Shown here: positions 24,860-38,122 of the stretch, one piece after another
Layout of the letters: every line of letters starts with the position of its first letter
How positions within the stretch are numbered: the first letter of the stretch is position 1
From: Bigelowiella natans CCMP2755
Taxonomy: Eukaryota > Cercozoa > Chlorarachniophyceae
Assembly: GCA_000320545.1 (NCBI GenBank)
Contig: ADNK01003064.1
Location: 16,986 to 80,985 of the forward strand
DNA: 64,000 nucleotides
Reading direction: 5' to 3'
Made by a program: the position numbers and the translations under genes
Notes under the pieces: generated by a model
Seen by the model: only the letters and a program-made list of their open reading frames with translations
What the model was told of the DNA's origin: nothing
Database searches by the model: none

Positions 24860-27800
24860 CTAGTGACATTGCATGTTCTTGAATGCGAGCGCGCTGACAC
24901 CAAGGATGTGGTAAACCAATCCCATGCCCCCGAGAATGATCCATGCCTCATTGTGATCGCTTTTGATATCATAGAAATCTAGCACAGCACGTCCATCTTC
25001 AAAGGGCCTCTCCAAAGGTGTACAAAAACCTTTTGACTGATCTATTGAAGAACATTCAATAGGCCCATAGTCTCTCCATTGGTTCACCATAAGAAGACGG
25101 AATACCCACGTATAAGGAGACGATTCGCGCAACCATATGTAGTAATCAGGAACTTCATCTAATTGGATGATGAAACCACTGTAACAAATAGTAGATTTTC
25201 ATCCATAATAATGGCAGGTGGATGAGAATTAGAAGAACTAACTTCAAAGACACGACGATAAATGTTTAAGATATACAGTCAACCAAAGGTCAATAATCAA
25301 TAAAGTCTCTTCTACTACCTGGGCACTAGCGTAAAAGAAATGAAAAGAATTGCTAGCAAGTATGCTACTTGTTCTGAAGGTGCCAAACTGATAATAATGA
25401 TAAATTTAAACATTTAGTCACATATCAATGCTGCTTAGATGTGTGTTATGCAAACAGCATCAAGTAAGTACTACAATTAAACTCTATAAATTGTTTCCTG
25501 TAGTTTTATTGATATGTTCAATTACACTTCTTGTTCTTTAAGTAATCATTTCTTCTGTAATTTTGTTATCTTCTTCTTCTTATTATTATTATTAAGGATA
25601 CTACCAGCTGATCATATAGGCCGCTGACGTTGTGACAAAAGTTATCATTGCCAAAATGGCAAGAAACGTGCCAAAAACGATGTTGTCCTCAGAGAATCCC
25701 ACCATATAGAAACCAATCGGTGCGAACATGACCCTAATTAATCATGTGATGCCAGCATCATCTTTTCATTTTCTCATAATCATCATCATCATCATTATCA
25801 TCATCATCATCAATATTCATGAACACTTACACTTACCCCAAAATCATGTCAAGAAGAAAGTTTGATAAGCTCTTGGAGAGGTAGTAGGGTATGATTCCAT
25901 ATATTCCAGAACTATACTCTCGACGAAATACTACGAGCTCTTTTGGAAATGTGTTGACGGTGGAAATCATGAAGGCAAGTCCTTGATTCACCATTAAGAA
26001 GAACAGCGCGCCATTGATGGACTTCCGATCACAATTTTTCACACCATCACGATACATGACGGAGTTATGATTTAAATGAAGAAATTATGGTTTACATCAA
26101 GAAATTATGATTTATGACAATGTAGGAGCACATGTGTGTGTTCCTATAAATTTCGAACCAAGGAGAAACTTGTGCATCGGTTTCAATATGTATTATTATC
26201 ATATTTTATGATACTCATCGCTCTCGGTATTTGCTGTGCGTTTGACTTAAAACAGCAGTTCTAGTTCTAGTAGTGGTAGTTAGTGGTAGTAGTAGTAGTT
26301 CCACCTGTACAGCAGTTTGATCAGATTGACGCCCCAATCCCAAATACATCGATCCCACGAATACCATTACGACACAAGTCCTCACCAGAAGTACAACAGT
26401 CAGGATTCTAACACAGCATGCAACCATCAAAATTAGAAGTATAATGAAGACAATGCCAACAACAACTGTATATTTTAATAACGTTTTGTTGATGTATTGG
26501 GTTATCATCTTTTAGTGTTACAGACGAGCACTTATTTCTCCTCCTATCAATGAGCTCCCGGTACAAAAGCACTCTTAGCTGTACAAGACCAGAGATCCTA
26601 CTATCTACACTCTCCTCCTCTCCAGTTGTAGTAGTAACCTATTATTATTATTATTATTGTTGTTGTTGTTGTTGTTGCTATGATTGATTATTATAATTAT
26701 AGCACACGTATTATCATCGTTTATACTACAACTTTTCCATCTCAGCAGCGCGCACGCACTACTACGATGTAGAGTAGTAGCTAGGTAGCTACTAATTTGC
26801 ATGTTGTTATGAGAAGATACTCCTTTTCTATCGTATCACCTTGTTCTTTTTAACAGCAGAGAGCAAGTAATGTTTCTTCGTGTCCGAGCCGCGTTTGCTC
26901 GATGTCCAAGCATCTCTCACACGCAAACGATCTATCTTAGATTCCATCAAGTTTTCTAGGAAAAACTATAAAGCAGCATGATATAACGATTGTGCCGATT
27001 GTGAGTAATAATCAGTGCAATGATAAATGTAATAATTCGTTGCTTCTACTAATCGAACAATTGCTGAATTTGTAGCTCTCTTTTTCTTTTTCCTCGCTAT
27101 CCTTTTTTTATTATCTTTTTCTTCTTCTTATTTCCCCTCTCACCCTCTGCACTCCCTACCCTCGTTTCCTTTCTTTTCAACCTCTGCTGGATTTGTGAAG
27201 GGGGGACATTGAGTATCCATGGTATCACAGTAGCTTCTAAGCTGATTTGCAGGTCCAAAGTAGGCAGTGTGGCCTTCAACCAACACTAATAGTTCTTCAA
27301 GCTCCCCAAATATGCGTGCAGAGGGCTGATGGATTGTGGCAATCACTGTAACTCTATTACCACCAGTTCCGTGTCCTTTTGCAATCTTCTTTAAAAGCTT
27401 TATAATTCCAAGTGCCTTATAGGAATCTAGTCCAGAAGTGGCCTCATCCAGAAATAATAGAGATGGCTTATTGGAGATCACTGTAGCGATTGATAACCTT
27501 CGTCGTTCACCACCAGAAATGCCGCTCTCATCAGGGAATCCTGATAAGAAACAAATAAAGCATCAGCAACAGCAGCAGCAGGACTGCATAGTAAGTAAGT
27601 AGGAGGAGGAGGAGGAGAAAACAATACACTGGTGACGATGACGACGGTGATGATAACAATGATACTGATGCTGGTGCTGATAGTGTTAGTGCAAAAGGAA
27701 GATGGAACCCTTTCAATTTACAAGAGAAGTGACAATGATGGTGAAGATAGTAACTATAATCTAAGTACACACCAACTTCTCACCCCCCTCTCCCATCCCC

Positions 27801-29419
27801 CGCGTCATTATCATCATTCTCCTAACTACCACCGCTACTATCACCAATTATTCAAAACTAAGTAGTGTTTTAGCTATTAATAAATGACCGATGATTGTAT
27901 TTTGGCATTTGATGAGATCAAGTTGCTCAATGAGCTCCTCTACACGTTTTTCCACCACAACTCGGTCACGTGTGGCAGTTTGGTCCATCATCAACAATGT
28001 ATGCACATATAGATGCTCTCGAACGGTCAGAAGCTCACGGAAGAGGTCATGCTGATTTTGATTTACAACCATGATATTATACATATTTAATTCGTCGCGA
28101 GTATATATATATATATAATATTGATAATGTTTAAAAGATGCTGCAGTATTATCCGAACATTAACTGTTACCTGATGACACAAAGCAATGTCTGTTAATGG
28201 CACATTTTGAATCGGTTTGCTGTTAAACACTATCTCTCCAGAGGATGGAAGGAGTCTTCGCGACAAGCACTTCAGCAAGGTCGACTACCTCCGTGGTAAG
28301 TAAGATGATAATAAATATGACAATGATGGTGTTAATTAACCTGCTGAGAAGCTTTGAAGAGGACACGTGATCACAACACATATACCGTGTATCATTTCCA
28401 ATATATTTACAACTAGTACTACTACTGCTACTACTATTACTGTACCAACTAGCTCCTATCCTTACCTTTCCAGCTCCTGATGGACCGAGAATGCATAAAA
28501 GTCTTCCTTGCCGTGCTATACCATAGCTGTCGCCTAGAATCTGTTTATCATAACCCTGAATAGATACATGATCAATATCGTAATCTGGGAGATAAGATAT
28601 AAAAGAGAGGGAAGGTGGGAGGGAGAAGGAGAGGGGGGGGGGGGGGGAGAAACTACGCTGGAAGCTGTGATATTGAAGGAGAGCTGTGACCACAATAATG
28701 CGGGTCTCGAAGCCTTTTCTTCAGAACTGACATTTGTCATGATGGTTCCTCCAGTAGCAGTAGAAGCGGTCATAACAGGTGTATGTTGTTGTTGGTGAGG
28801 AGGAGGAGGTTGAGCACTCGAAGAGTTGGTCTCTTTTATGTCTATTACAAGAAGCCTCTCGTCCTTTGTTGTAGAATGATAAGCATTGACAGTAGATTTA
28901 AAATCTGTCTGTTTAGTTGCATCAATAAGCTGCAACTGCTCCGTGCCACCGCCCTCCAAGTATGACGATGAAATAGCGCGATCATCAGCATCACCGTTTG
29001 TTACGTTTGTTATCGTTTTAACGGACCCCAACGACTCTAGCCGATTCCTAGCATTAGTTGTAGTATTGCTACCTTTCTTCGCAGTAGAGAAACTATGACG
29101 AAAAACTTTGTTATCATGACTCAGGAGCTGGGGATTGCTTCGATTGGGAGAAGATGCCCTGCTACTGTGCTTACTAGTTTGTCGTGACCCTGGGCGAAAT
29201 AATGCGTCTTATTGAAAATATTGAGACACTTACTGGAAATGACGAGATATGGTTAAAACATGCACCTTCTCGGCGGCCATGGGGAGAGCTATCACGTCTC
29301 CGACTTGCAAGTAGTGCAGGATGAGCACTGTCATTTGGCGCGGCGTTTACATCGTCGTCATTGTAACTCTGATCACCCGTCGCCCCCTTGTCCTTCTGCT
29401 TCAGCGTATTAAGACTCAT
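24860..29419 (-). CDS. ABC transporter, subfamily G half-transporter
   Basis: ATP-driven membrane exporter of the ABCG/White type, which act as dimers on lipids, sterols or xenobiotics; substrate unknown. Thirteen exons close in phase to 800 residues: 29266-29419, 28657-29189, 28466-28555, 28171-28284, 27889-28051, 27160-27540, 26840-26955, 26532-26578, 26305-26407, 25837-26021, 25605-25733, 25319-25387, 24860-25178. An unusually long Ser/Thr/Asn-rich N-terminal region (about 220 residues) precedes the nucleotide-binding domain. Walker A is GPSGAGK (about 253-259), the signature is ISGGERRR (about 359), Walker B is LLFLDEATSGLD (Asp about 383), and the H-loop is IHQPS (His about 422). The membrane half follows, with LIDRRRNK before the first segment, NGALFFL, VFRREYSSGIYG and the C-terminal SGFIIQ..PDYYIWLRESSPYTW region. 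The 27160 donor was chosen over GTTGAA because it keeps phase; the acceptor at 26021 is less certain. Confidence 0.93.
28633..28647. repeat. G15 homopolymer beside an ABCG splice donor
   Basis: Fifteen consecutive G on the plus strand (C on the gene's sense strand), starting nine bases inside the intron after the 28657 exon end. The intron is only about 100 bases long. Confidence 0.9.
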
Positions 29420-29862
29420 TTCTGACAAGGTTGTAAGATACCTTCTTCGTAATTTAGGTCAGACGACATCCATCGAAAGGCTGGTGTCGTGTCTCGATGC
29501 AAACATAGATGGATTCCGCAATGAGATTTGAGGCATCGACCGATCAACTAACAACAATCGACAACAATATTATTCACGAATAGGAACAAAAACAACCCAG
29601 AAATTTCCAAGTAGTCTCTCAAACGAACAGCCGGCACTATCTCAAAAGAATAAAGATGTTAGTCTAGTTAGTTGTTCTAGTCGCATCCTTGACGACTTCC
29701 CAGTTATGTTGTTAGTTAGTTAGTTAGTTAGTTATTCTGTTCGCGCCCTTGACTTCCCAGCTATGTTGTTACACCGAAGTGATTTTCATATGTTGTTTGT
29801 TTGTTCATTCACCGATTAAGTACTCGTAGGATGTTATCTCATAACGGATATTATTGCAAAAA

Positions 29863-29927
<65 letters not shown>

Positions 29928-30003
29928 GAGACACCAACCACGTGGTGTATCATTTATCTATTCATTCATTCCGTACTGCTTCAGGCCTCCCCTTAACAAT
30001 CAC
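29420..30003. promoter_or_regulatory. Divergent intergenic region between ABCG and phosphate permease
   Basis: The two genes are transcribed away from this 584-base stretch, so it should carry both promoters and the 5' untranslated regions. It contains a GTTA tetranucleotide run (about 29709-29732) and a long CAA run (29866-29926) that ends about 80 bases before the permease ATG and may be transcribed. No defined promoter motif was recognised. Confidence 0.45.
29866..29926. repeat. CAA microsatellite upstream of the phosphate permease
   Basis: About 20 CAA units. An open frame runs through it into the permease start as poly-glutamine (ATG-like start at 29854), but the ATG at 30004 is preferred because the sequence before it is pure repeat. 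Confidence 0.93.
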
Positions 30004-30985
30004 ATGAGTGCTGTTCCGAAAAACGCGAGCTCTCATCATGATGGGGAAAAGACTGCAGCAGCTGAGAGCCAAAGCTCAACTATCATGGGGGCAGTTACGA
30101 GGCGGGAGAAAGTTGTAGTGATAACAGTGTCGCTGGTGATTATGGGCTTCATGAAATCCATGTTGTTACGGACGGACAAAGACGCAGCATCACCTCTGGT
30201 TTCTCACCTTGCGCACCTCTCCGTGTATGTTTAGTATAACTATAGTGATAATAATAATAACACGGTAAAGGCTGCATGTATATTAAGGATGGTACAGCTC
30301 CTAATGCAGCATAAAGTTGTTGTTTGCTGTTTGCTGCGAGCTACTACTACTATTACAACATGTCTCCCTGCCTGCCTTCATCACCAATGATGACGTACGA
30401 AGGTATGCGGCCTTTCTCCTTGCCTTCACCAACGGGGCAAATGACATCGCGAACAGCATGGGTAAGTAGTGTAGTAGTAGTAGTAGAATACTTACGTCAT
30501 CATCATCATGAGAATCTCATGATTTCCCTCCATTCAGTCGTCGTAGTCAAAATTCTAACATTATTGTTTGATCATGGATTCGCACCGTTGCTTATTATCG
30601 CTTACTATACGGTGTGAATAATAGGTACAAGTGTAGGCGCTAATGCGCTTACTTTAAGAGGAGCTATTGCGGCTGGATGCGTGTTTGAACTCACAGGTGC
30701 TGGTTGTGCTTATTGTTGTTGTTGCTGTTGTTGTTGTTATTGTTGTCAAAACTACTTGGCGATGTTACTTTTGGATGGATGATACCGGCACACATCCATA
30801 TTATCTTCAAAAGCTGTTAGCATTTCTCAAACACACACACACACATACACACACATACAACACATATACACATTAAATAAATGATTAACCAATTGTTAGT
30901 CATCGCTTTGCACTCACAAATGATATTCATTCCTCCTCTTCATCCTCACCCCCCTCCTCATCCTCCTCCTCCTCCTCCTCTTTTG

Positions 30986-31016
<31 letters not shown>

Positions 31017-32471
31017 CACTACAACTATGCTACTGCTACTATTACCACCACTATTACTACTACTGCAACTATGCTACTGCTCTACCCTCTCCAACAAATA
31101 GGCGGGTTGATTATTGGACCCCTTGTTAGCGACACTTTATCCCATGGGGTGGGTAGGAATTAAATAACAGCGTCGTAACAATAGCAGCAGCAGCAGCAGC
31201 AGCAACTATCGATAAAACAGGCCGCTGTATTTATTATTAACAGCTATGAGACGTTGTAAATTACAGCAGTTTGATGAAATACTTGTAATGGGAGGAATAG
31301 GAGAATAGTAGAAGTGAGGAGAAGGAGGAGGATAAATGAAACCTGCGCACATCATCTTCTCATTATAATATTGATGACTCCGATACACACTAGATAATCA
31401 ATTCTCATTACAATATTGATGACTCTGATACACATTACATAATCAATTCTCATTATTGATACACACTAGATAATCAATTCTCATTATAATATTGATGACT
31501 CCGATAATACATATTAGATAATCGATTTAGAAAGTTTCGAGAAGACCCCAAACACGCTCGTTAAGATAATGTAAGAAGAAGCAGCAACACGCCCATCTTC
31601 ACCTCATCTTCGAATTTTCCTTTTTGTGTATTAGTAGTAGTAGTAGCAGTACCAGAAGTATAATATACTTACGAGGCATTTAACAGTATAATTACAGTGC
31701 TTTTGTGTCCTTTACGTTCTACTGGCTTTGACAAATTTAATAACATTACTTAGCAACAAAAAGTCATAAAATAATAAGAACTTCGTATGCTGCTGCTGCT
31801 GCTGCTGCTGTTGCTGCTCCTTGTGGTGGTGGTGACACTGCTGCTGCTATTTAGGTTTTGTTCAATATTGGGAAGTGCCTTCTCAACCCTTGGTATTATG
31901 TGTTTGAGTGTATATGATGTGTCTTTATACGTGTGTGTGCGTGTGATTTGTTCACTTGTACAACAACAAACACCTTGTTGTTGTGTAATGATTGCTACTC
32001 TCTACTTATTCTCCCTTTCTTCTTCTTCTTCTTCTTCTTCTTCTTCTTCTTCTTCTTCCTACCGTATCCTCCTTCCGTATGATAACAAATTATCGTTCAT
32101 CCACCCCCCCCTCTCGTTGCTTCATTGAAATCCAACCGACAAATCATCAATAAATTAATTAATAAATAAATAGGTGCTACTGCGTACGGAGTTCCTGTTT
32201 CAGCAACTAAAGGAGTCATCACCAGCATGGTATATATTACTAACTTGTAACTAACAGAGGAAGGAAGATAAAGGAAAAGATCGCCTGAGAGGCCAATCAT
32301 CATCATGATAATCGTATTGTTGGGGTTAGTATCACAAGCCTACTATTTGTTGTATGCTTCTTCTCCTCCTCCTCCTCCTCCTCCTATCATTCGTTCGTAT
32401 CGTAGGTGGTTTTGGCTCTCTGCACGCTTGGCCGTAAGTCGCTCAATACGCATGGTAAGTACTACTAAACA

Positions 32472-32507
<36 letters not shown>

Positions 32508-32582
32508 AATTTTATTTCAGGATTAAATACAGAAGTAGTAGTAGTAGTGGTGGTGGTGGTAGTAGTGTGCTAATCGGTGTGG

Positions 32583-32613
<31 letters not shown>

Positions 32614-33152
32614 TAATGTTTGCCAGGATTGCGTTTGATGGGATTGACTTTTATCGTGAGTCCGATCGCAGGGATGGTCGGAGCATATGTGTTTTATTCG
32701 TTGATAATTAATTTCATCTTAAAGGTCAGTTAGTATAGTACATACTAACATAGAGATAGTAGTAGAAGGGGCGAGAATAAATGGTGGTAGTAGTGGTGAT
32801 GATGATGATGATGTTGTTGTGCTGCTAGTTGTTGTCACCATTATGTGCCGATGATGATGATCATCGTCATTATCATCATCGTCATCTTTCCTCCTCCTTG
32901 ATATCATCTTCATTCATCTGCTAATGTTATATAGTCTTCCCCAGTCGAGAATGCCCGAGCTTATCAGCCGTTACTAATTGCAATCACAATTGCCGGTATG
33001 TAAAAATAATAATAATAATAATTCGACTAAATAAAATAGTTTGAATACATGAGAAAAGAAGAAGAAGAAGAAGAAGAAGAAGAAGAAGAAGAAGGAATTA
33101 TCTAAGGTCTATAACTGTCCTTTTGTATGTGTGAATGGATCATCGGTCGTTG

Positions 33153-33186
<34 letters not shown>

Positions 33187-33460
33187 TATCTTCAGTCTCC
33201 ATGCTCTCCCTCACACTATCTGGGCCAACGGCAATCAATCCCCCCCCGCTTGCATTCATCGCCGCTATAACTACTGGGGTGGGGTGATAGAGAAGAATCA
33301 GAAAGGCTAATGAGAGACATTATTATTATTAATAATGATAGTAATAATAATGACAGTACGGGACCTGAGGGAGAGAGGGAAGGGGGATGATGATAATGAT
33401 GATGATGATGATAATGATGATGATGATGATGACGATAGGGATGATGATGATGGAAGATCT

Positions 33461-33491
<31 letters not shown>

Positions 33492-35325
33492 TAATCATCA
33501 TCCCAATAATATCACCACCTACTAGCTCTAACCAACACACAATAACCATAACAGGGGGTAGTTGGGATCATGTGGCCAATGATGCAGCAGAAACAGCAGC
33601 ACCAACAACAACAAGAGAAAACAACTCTACATGGCGAGTATATCCTGAAGAGTGGTGACATTATTATTGAGGGGGGAGAGAAGGAGGAGATCGAGTTAGA
33701 GGAGAGAAAGAAGAATACGCACGAAGCAGGGACTGCAGCAGTTTTACACACAGAAGAATCATCGACGATGATGTTTATGAAGGCAAATCCCAATTGCTCA
33801 CATAACGAAACCTTGCCATCATCATCATCATCTTTTGAGATAAGAAGAAGCAACACCGAAAATAAACAGAGCAGTTGTGGCCAACAGAGTGCTGGTACTA
33901 CTTCAGCTCCTCCTCTATCAAAAGTACAACAAGAAGGGGAGGGGGGGGGAGGAAAACATAGTGGTAGAGACTACTCAGCAGTGACGACGATAGCTGCAAC
34001 AATCAAGAACATATTCTCTCCTCTAGTTGTTCTCAGTGGATGTGTGGTGGTAAGATATATATCTATTGAATGATGATGATGAACAAGAAGAAGAATAACA
34101 GTTCGTTGATTATCTCTTCATGTTTCGATGTGCTCTTGAATAAATATGGCGCAAAGACGATAATGATGATGATGGTGGTGGTGATGATACTGATGATGAT
34201 GATACTGATGATTGATGATGGTTAAAAATCATCGGTGTGTTGTAAGTGAGTAATGATGACTGATCACTATATCCAGGCTTTTGCACACGGAAGCAATGAT
34301 GTGAGTAATGCTGCAGGTAATAATTTTCTAAGAATCAACGAATAATCACGTACTGCTGATAAGTTATTAAGGAATAAATCACTTGTTATTGGTGATATAG
34401 ATCCTTACATGCAATATCATCATAAATGTACACACATTTTGGGTTTTTGTGGCTACTGCGGTAGTTATACTTTTCATCCCATGTGTGATACTACATATGT
34501 GTGTTTGCTGATAACAATAACAATAAAGGGCCTTTGAGTGTGATAGCCGGTTATTCTGCAAATCCAAATACAACTATGGCTACAATCCAGGTAATAATAG
34601 CAACAAACAATATGAATATATGCAGTAATGAATGAAGGATAATGATGATGCTTTTGATGTCCATGTAAACAACACACTATTCGAATGACGACGACGATGC
34701 CAAACACATAGAAACAAATATATCATAACTACAATATTGAGTAAATATAATGTCATATGATTTGTCTGTTCTGAGACTTTTTCTATTGATATTGCTTATT
34801 TGAGTCAGTAGTAGTAGTAGTAGTAGTAGTAGTAGTCTGTATTAGGAGGTAGATAAGATCATCCTTCGTTTTATCCTTATATACTGTTTTGGTTGTGACC
34901 TGCAGAGACCGTATTGGACAAATGCACTTGCTTCAGTAGCTTTTGTGTGCGGCATCGTAACAATGGTAAGTGAGTAAAGCAACATGTATGTATAGATGTA
35001 GTAGCAATTCATTATGATAATAATCATGATGATGATAATTATGGTGAGGGTTTCATACTTACATACTGCCATCGCACGCTGCATCTGATGATATTCCTCC
35101 CATGTTAGCACAAATGCTATTTGCTTGATAAATGATTAGTGTCACACACGTGATGTATTGTTCAATGCTAAATGATATTCTTCAACACTATTAGAATCAT
35201 TTTTATTATTTTATTATAGCCATCCTCTTTTATCCTTATTCTTTTCCTCTTCCTTATTACTATCAATCCTCATCATTATCATCATTATTATCGTTACGTC
35301 GTTGTCTCATCATCGTGTATACTAT

Positions 35326-35362
<37 letters not shown>

Positions 35363-35476
35363 GAATGACAGGGAGGCCGAACAATACGCTTGGTTGGTTG
35401 TAAATTAGCGAAGCAAACAGCACCTAAGGTGCTATGTCCGCAGCTTCTTTCAACTGTTGTTGTGGTTGTTGTTGTA

Positions 35477-35512
<36 letters not shown>

Positions 35513-35648
35513 ATGGTTGATAGTGAGGATGAAATGACACCAGTACTAGATAAAAAATGAGACCTTCTTTCCACAAGTTTTAAGTAATTTGTGCTGCTAA
35601 TGTGATGTTGCAATCAAAAGAGAATCATTTCTCCCTTCTCCCATCATT

Positions 35649-35680
<32 letters not shown>

Positions 35681-35771
35681 TATCATCGACGATGATGACG
35701 ACTACGATACACATTGTAATATAGGCATTTGCAACTCAGCTTGGAGCTGCCTGCACGATACTTATCTGCAG

Positions 35772-35810
<39 letters not shown>

Positions 35811-35869
35811 CTCGAAATAATCAAATTAATGATATTTGGGAAAGAGACGCTTCCACATAGTAGTAGTAA

Positions 35870-35902
<33 letters not shown>

Positions 35903-37025
35903 CACCTTTCAAGCCGTTGCATTATTCAGTGAAATAGTAGCTGTAGTTTATATGTTGTCGACTCATACATGAAATCAAATTTAAAAGAAGGAAGGAGGGA
36001 GGGGGGATGGGGAGATGGACAGAAAATAATGTGAGGTATAAAATGCATCATTTGCATAATTTGGCAACAAATCATGGCTATCTCGATATTGTAAGAAAAT
36101 GAAGTTCAAAGTGGCTTATGCTATTGTAAACGGCCAGTTCGATAATTGTTACTTTTCGTGTTACCGTAGTATAGATATCACAAACTGAACAAATGAATGA
36201 ATATTAGTTTTGCCTCGTAATGATTTTAACATCATCATCATCATCAAGAGAATAAATTAAAGTATTCGAATATGGTTTTTCCATCACAGTTACGTAAAGC
36301 AGACAGTGAGCACATCCCACGTCCTTGTCGGGTAGCAAAGACTAATTGGCATTTGTTTTTGTTGTTGTTATTGTTGTTGATGATGATGATGATGATGATG
36401 ATCATGATCATGATAGTCGAAGGCAACAGAGGAAGATCACCACTTCCTCAATAAACTGATGGAATTCATATTATTGCTCTCTCCTCTTTAATAATAGCAG
36501 CGTTTAGTATTATTATTATTATTATTGTTGTTGTTATTATTATTATGTAATTATAATCATTCTCCGTACAAGTGGCAGTAGTATTTTATCATCTCAATAA
36601 ATACCACATAAGCCCATCATTTAACAGACGCATAATCATACTACTAGCACAGCCCCTTAATAGACACATCATCATCGGCTAGCTAACTGAGAGGCATTGA
36701 CACACCATCATACTACTAGTTCTGTTGTCGGAGCTAGCATAGCTGAGAGGCATTGGCTATCTTCTAACGTTGATGTGGATTACAGGTTGTTAGTCGCATA
36801 ACTACATATCAGAGAGCAGCTGTAGTGTACCTAAAGCAGACAATAAGATCATAGTGCAGAAGTCACATCAACAGCATATATAATGTAATATATTATTTGT
36901 ATTATATGCTTTCAAACAGTGTATTGGTAAAGATAGTGACTGGTTGGATCGTAACAATTCCAATAGCAGGAGGTATTGCATGGATTTGTTTTTACGGTGT
37001 TAATATCATCTCTGGGCAATGGTAG
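30004..37025 (+). CDS. Inorganic phosphate permease, PiT family (SLC20-like)
   Basis: Predicted cation-coupled phosphate importer. Exons: 30004-30224, 30403-30461, 30625-30696, 31102-31152, 31855-31892, 32174-32229, 32406-32433, 32627-32724, 32935-32995, 33196-33278, 33555-34049, 34277-34316, 34529-34590, 34906-34965, 35372-35428, 35725-35771, 36290-36331, 36920-37025. Both PiT signatures are seen: AFTNGANDIANSMGTSVG in the N-terminal half and AFAHGSNDVSNAAGPLS in the C-terminal half. So are YGVPVSATKG, TVSTSHVLVG and WIVTIPIAGG. The two halves are joined by a hydrophilic loop on exon 33555-34049 (Gln, Glu and Ser rich, about 150 residues). An extra short exon is needed between 31152 and 31855, because the phases do not meet and about 20 residues are absent. 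The STSHVLVG to VLVKIV step is shorter than in known PiTs and may hide another exon. The family is clear; some joints are not. Confidence 0.9.
31380..31520. repeat. Degenerate tandem repeat in a phosphate-permease intron
   Basis: Three to four imperfect copies of a unit containing AGATAATCAATTCTCATTA..ATATTGATGACTC, spacing about 38-56 bases. It lies in the intron after the 31102-31152 exon. Confidence 0.75.
35772..35811 (+). repeat. GTA microsatellite beginning at a splice donor
   Basis: The 35725-35771 exon of the phosphate permease ends ..TGCAG and the next base starts a run of about 13 GTA units, so the donor GT is the first base pair of the repeat. A second GTA run occurs nearby at about 35866-35901. 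Confidence 0.9.
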
Positions 37026-38122
37026 GTCAAATTTATGACTATTTCTTCTTCTTTGAATTTTGTTAATATAACCTCATCTCGGCAAGTTGTGAGTAGGAAT
37101 TATCAGTAGAACTAATTTCATAGAGTACGTACTTTCTCGTAGCATTTAAAAGCACGTACTACGCCTCTAATTGATAAAGGTGAGACCATTGTCGTATACC
37201 CGTTATTCGATTTCAAATTGTTAGCCATTATTACATATGTGTCATCAAACAGTCCCTGTGCGTGATGTCTAATGCTTGCATAGTACGACTCGTGTGCAAA
37301 CTCTTAGTTGCTAGGTACATGCTGCCTCATGTTCTCTCCTTGGCCAAAAACTCACTAACATATCAAAATATCCGTAATACCACACTATATGCCTCAAATT
37401 GATAACCACCTGCTGTCAATGGGTCATTATGAGCTGCATGACAAGAAGATGTACTGCACGAATAAAAATGTACGTCTCCCTTTTAGAGCGCCTGTCGCCG
37501 AGCAGGACGAACGCACACAGTACAACATGGAACAACACTTATTGTTGCTGAGCGCTGCGCACATTATTGATGTGCGCCAAAGCAGTATAAGTAGCCAACT
37601 ATGTATGTGCAATATAAAAAACCGTATGATATTGATAAAAGCCATTAACAAGGCATTTAACGTACAATACGTGCGACATAGCACAGCCACATCACACTGT
37701 CACGTACATGCATGTATATCGATATGAACAAACGTATGCATTCTGTCATACGACACGTCGGCTGCATCGCTGCATCACAGGGTGGTATGTACTTCACCGC
37801 TGCTATATATGTGATAGACATATGGCTCCGGCTAGTAGCGGCTATCACACGCAATAAGTCTAGACAGCTGCAGGTAGCACTAGAGTATGCGAATCGCAAC
37901 AATGTGCACTACGTACAGCATGCATACATGCATTATTACTTTGCTATTGATGACGTGTTTTTCTATCAAAATCATCGATACGAATTGCATGCACCACATC
38001 GATCCCCTGTGTACTAGTGTGGCCAGTCCTAGAGTCAGCCAGTCAGTCAGTTATTCAGTCATTAGCATGCCCATGATGTGATGATACTCACTTGTTCTTC
38101 TTCTATGTACTGCTGCTGCTGC
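37026..38122. other. Convergent spacer with TGCA-rich block
   Basis: The phosphate permease (+) and the di-iron enzyme (-) end towards each other. About 37240-38000 has many ACGTAC, TGCAT and GCTGC words and no trinucleotide runs. Two open frames (37389-37727 and 37712-38017, +; 112 and 101 codons) overlap an 87-codon frame on the other strand. None resembles a known protein, so no gene is called. A small CTG run lies at 38110-38124. Confidence 0.55.

Noticed and set aside
31787-32128. 113-codon open frame with poly-Leu and poly-Ser
   Set aside because: Produced by CTG and CTT microsatellites. Only the small 31855-31892 exon of the phosphate permease inside it is supported.
34808-34836. Regular short repeats that could suggest a CRISPR array
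   Set aside because: They are pure GTA microsatellites with no unique spacers; the genome is eukaryotic.
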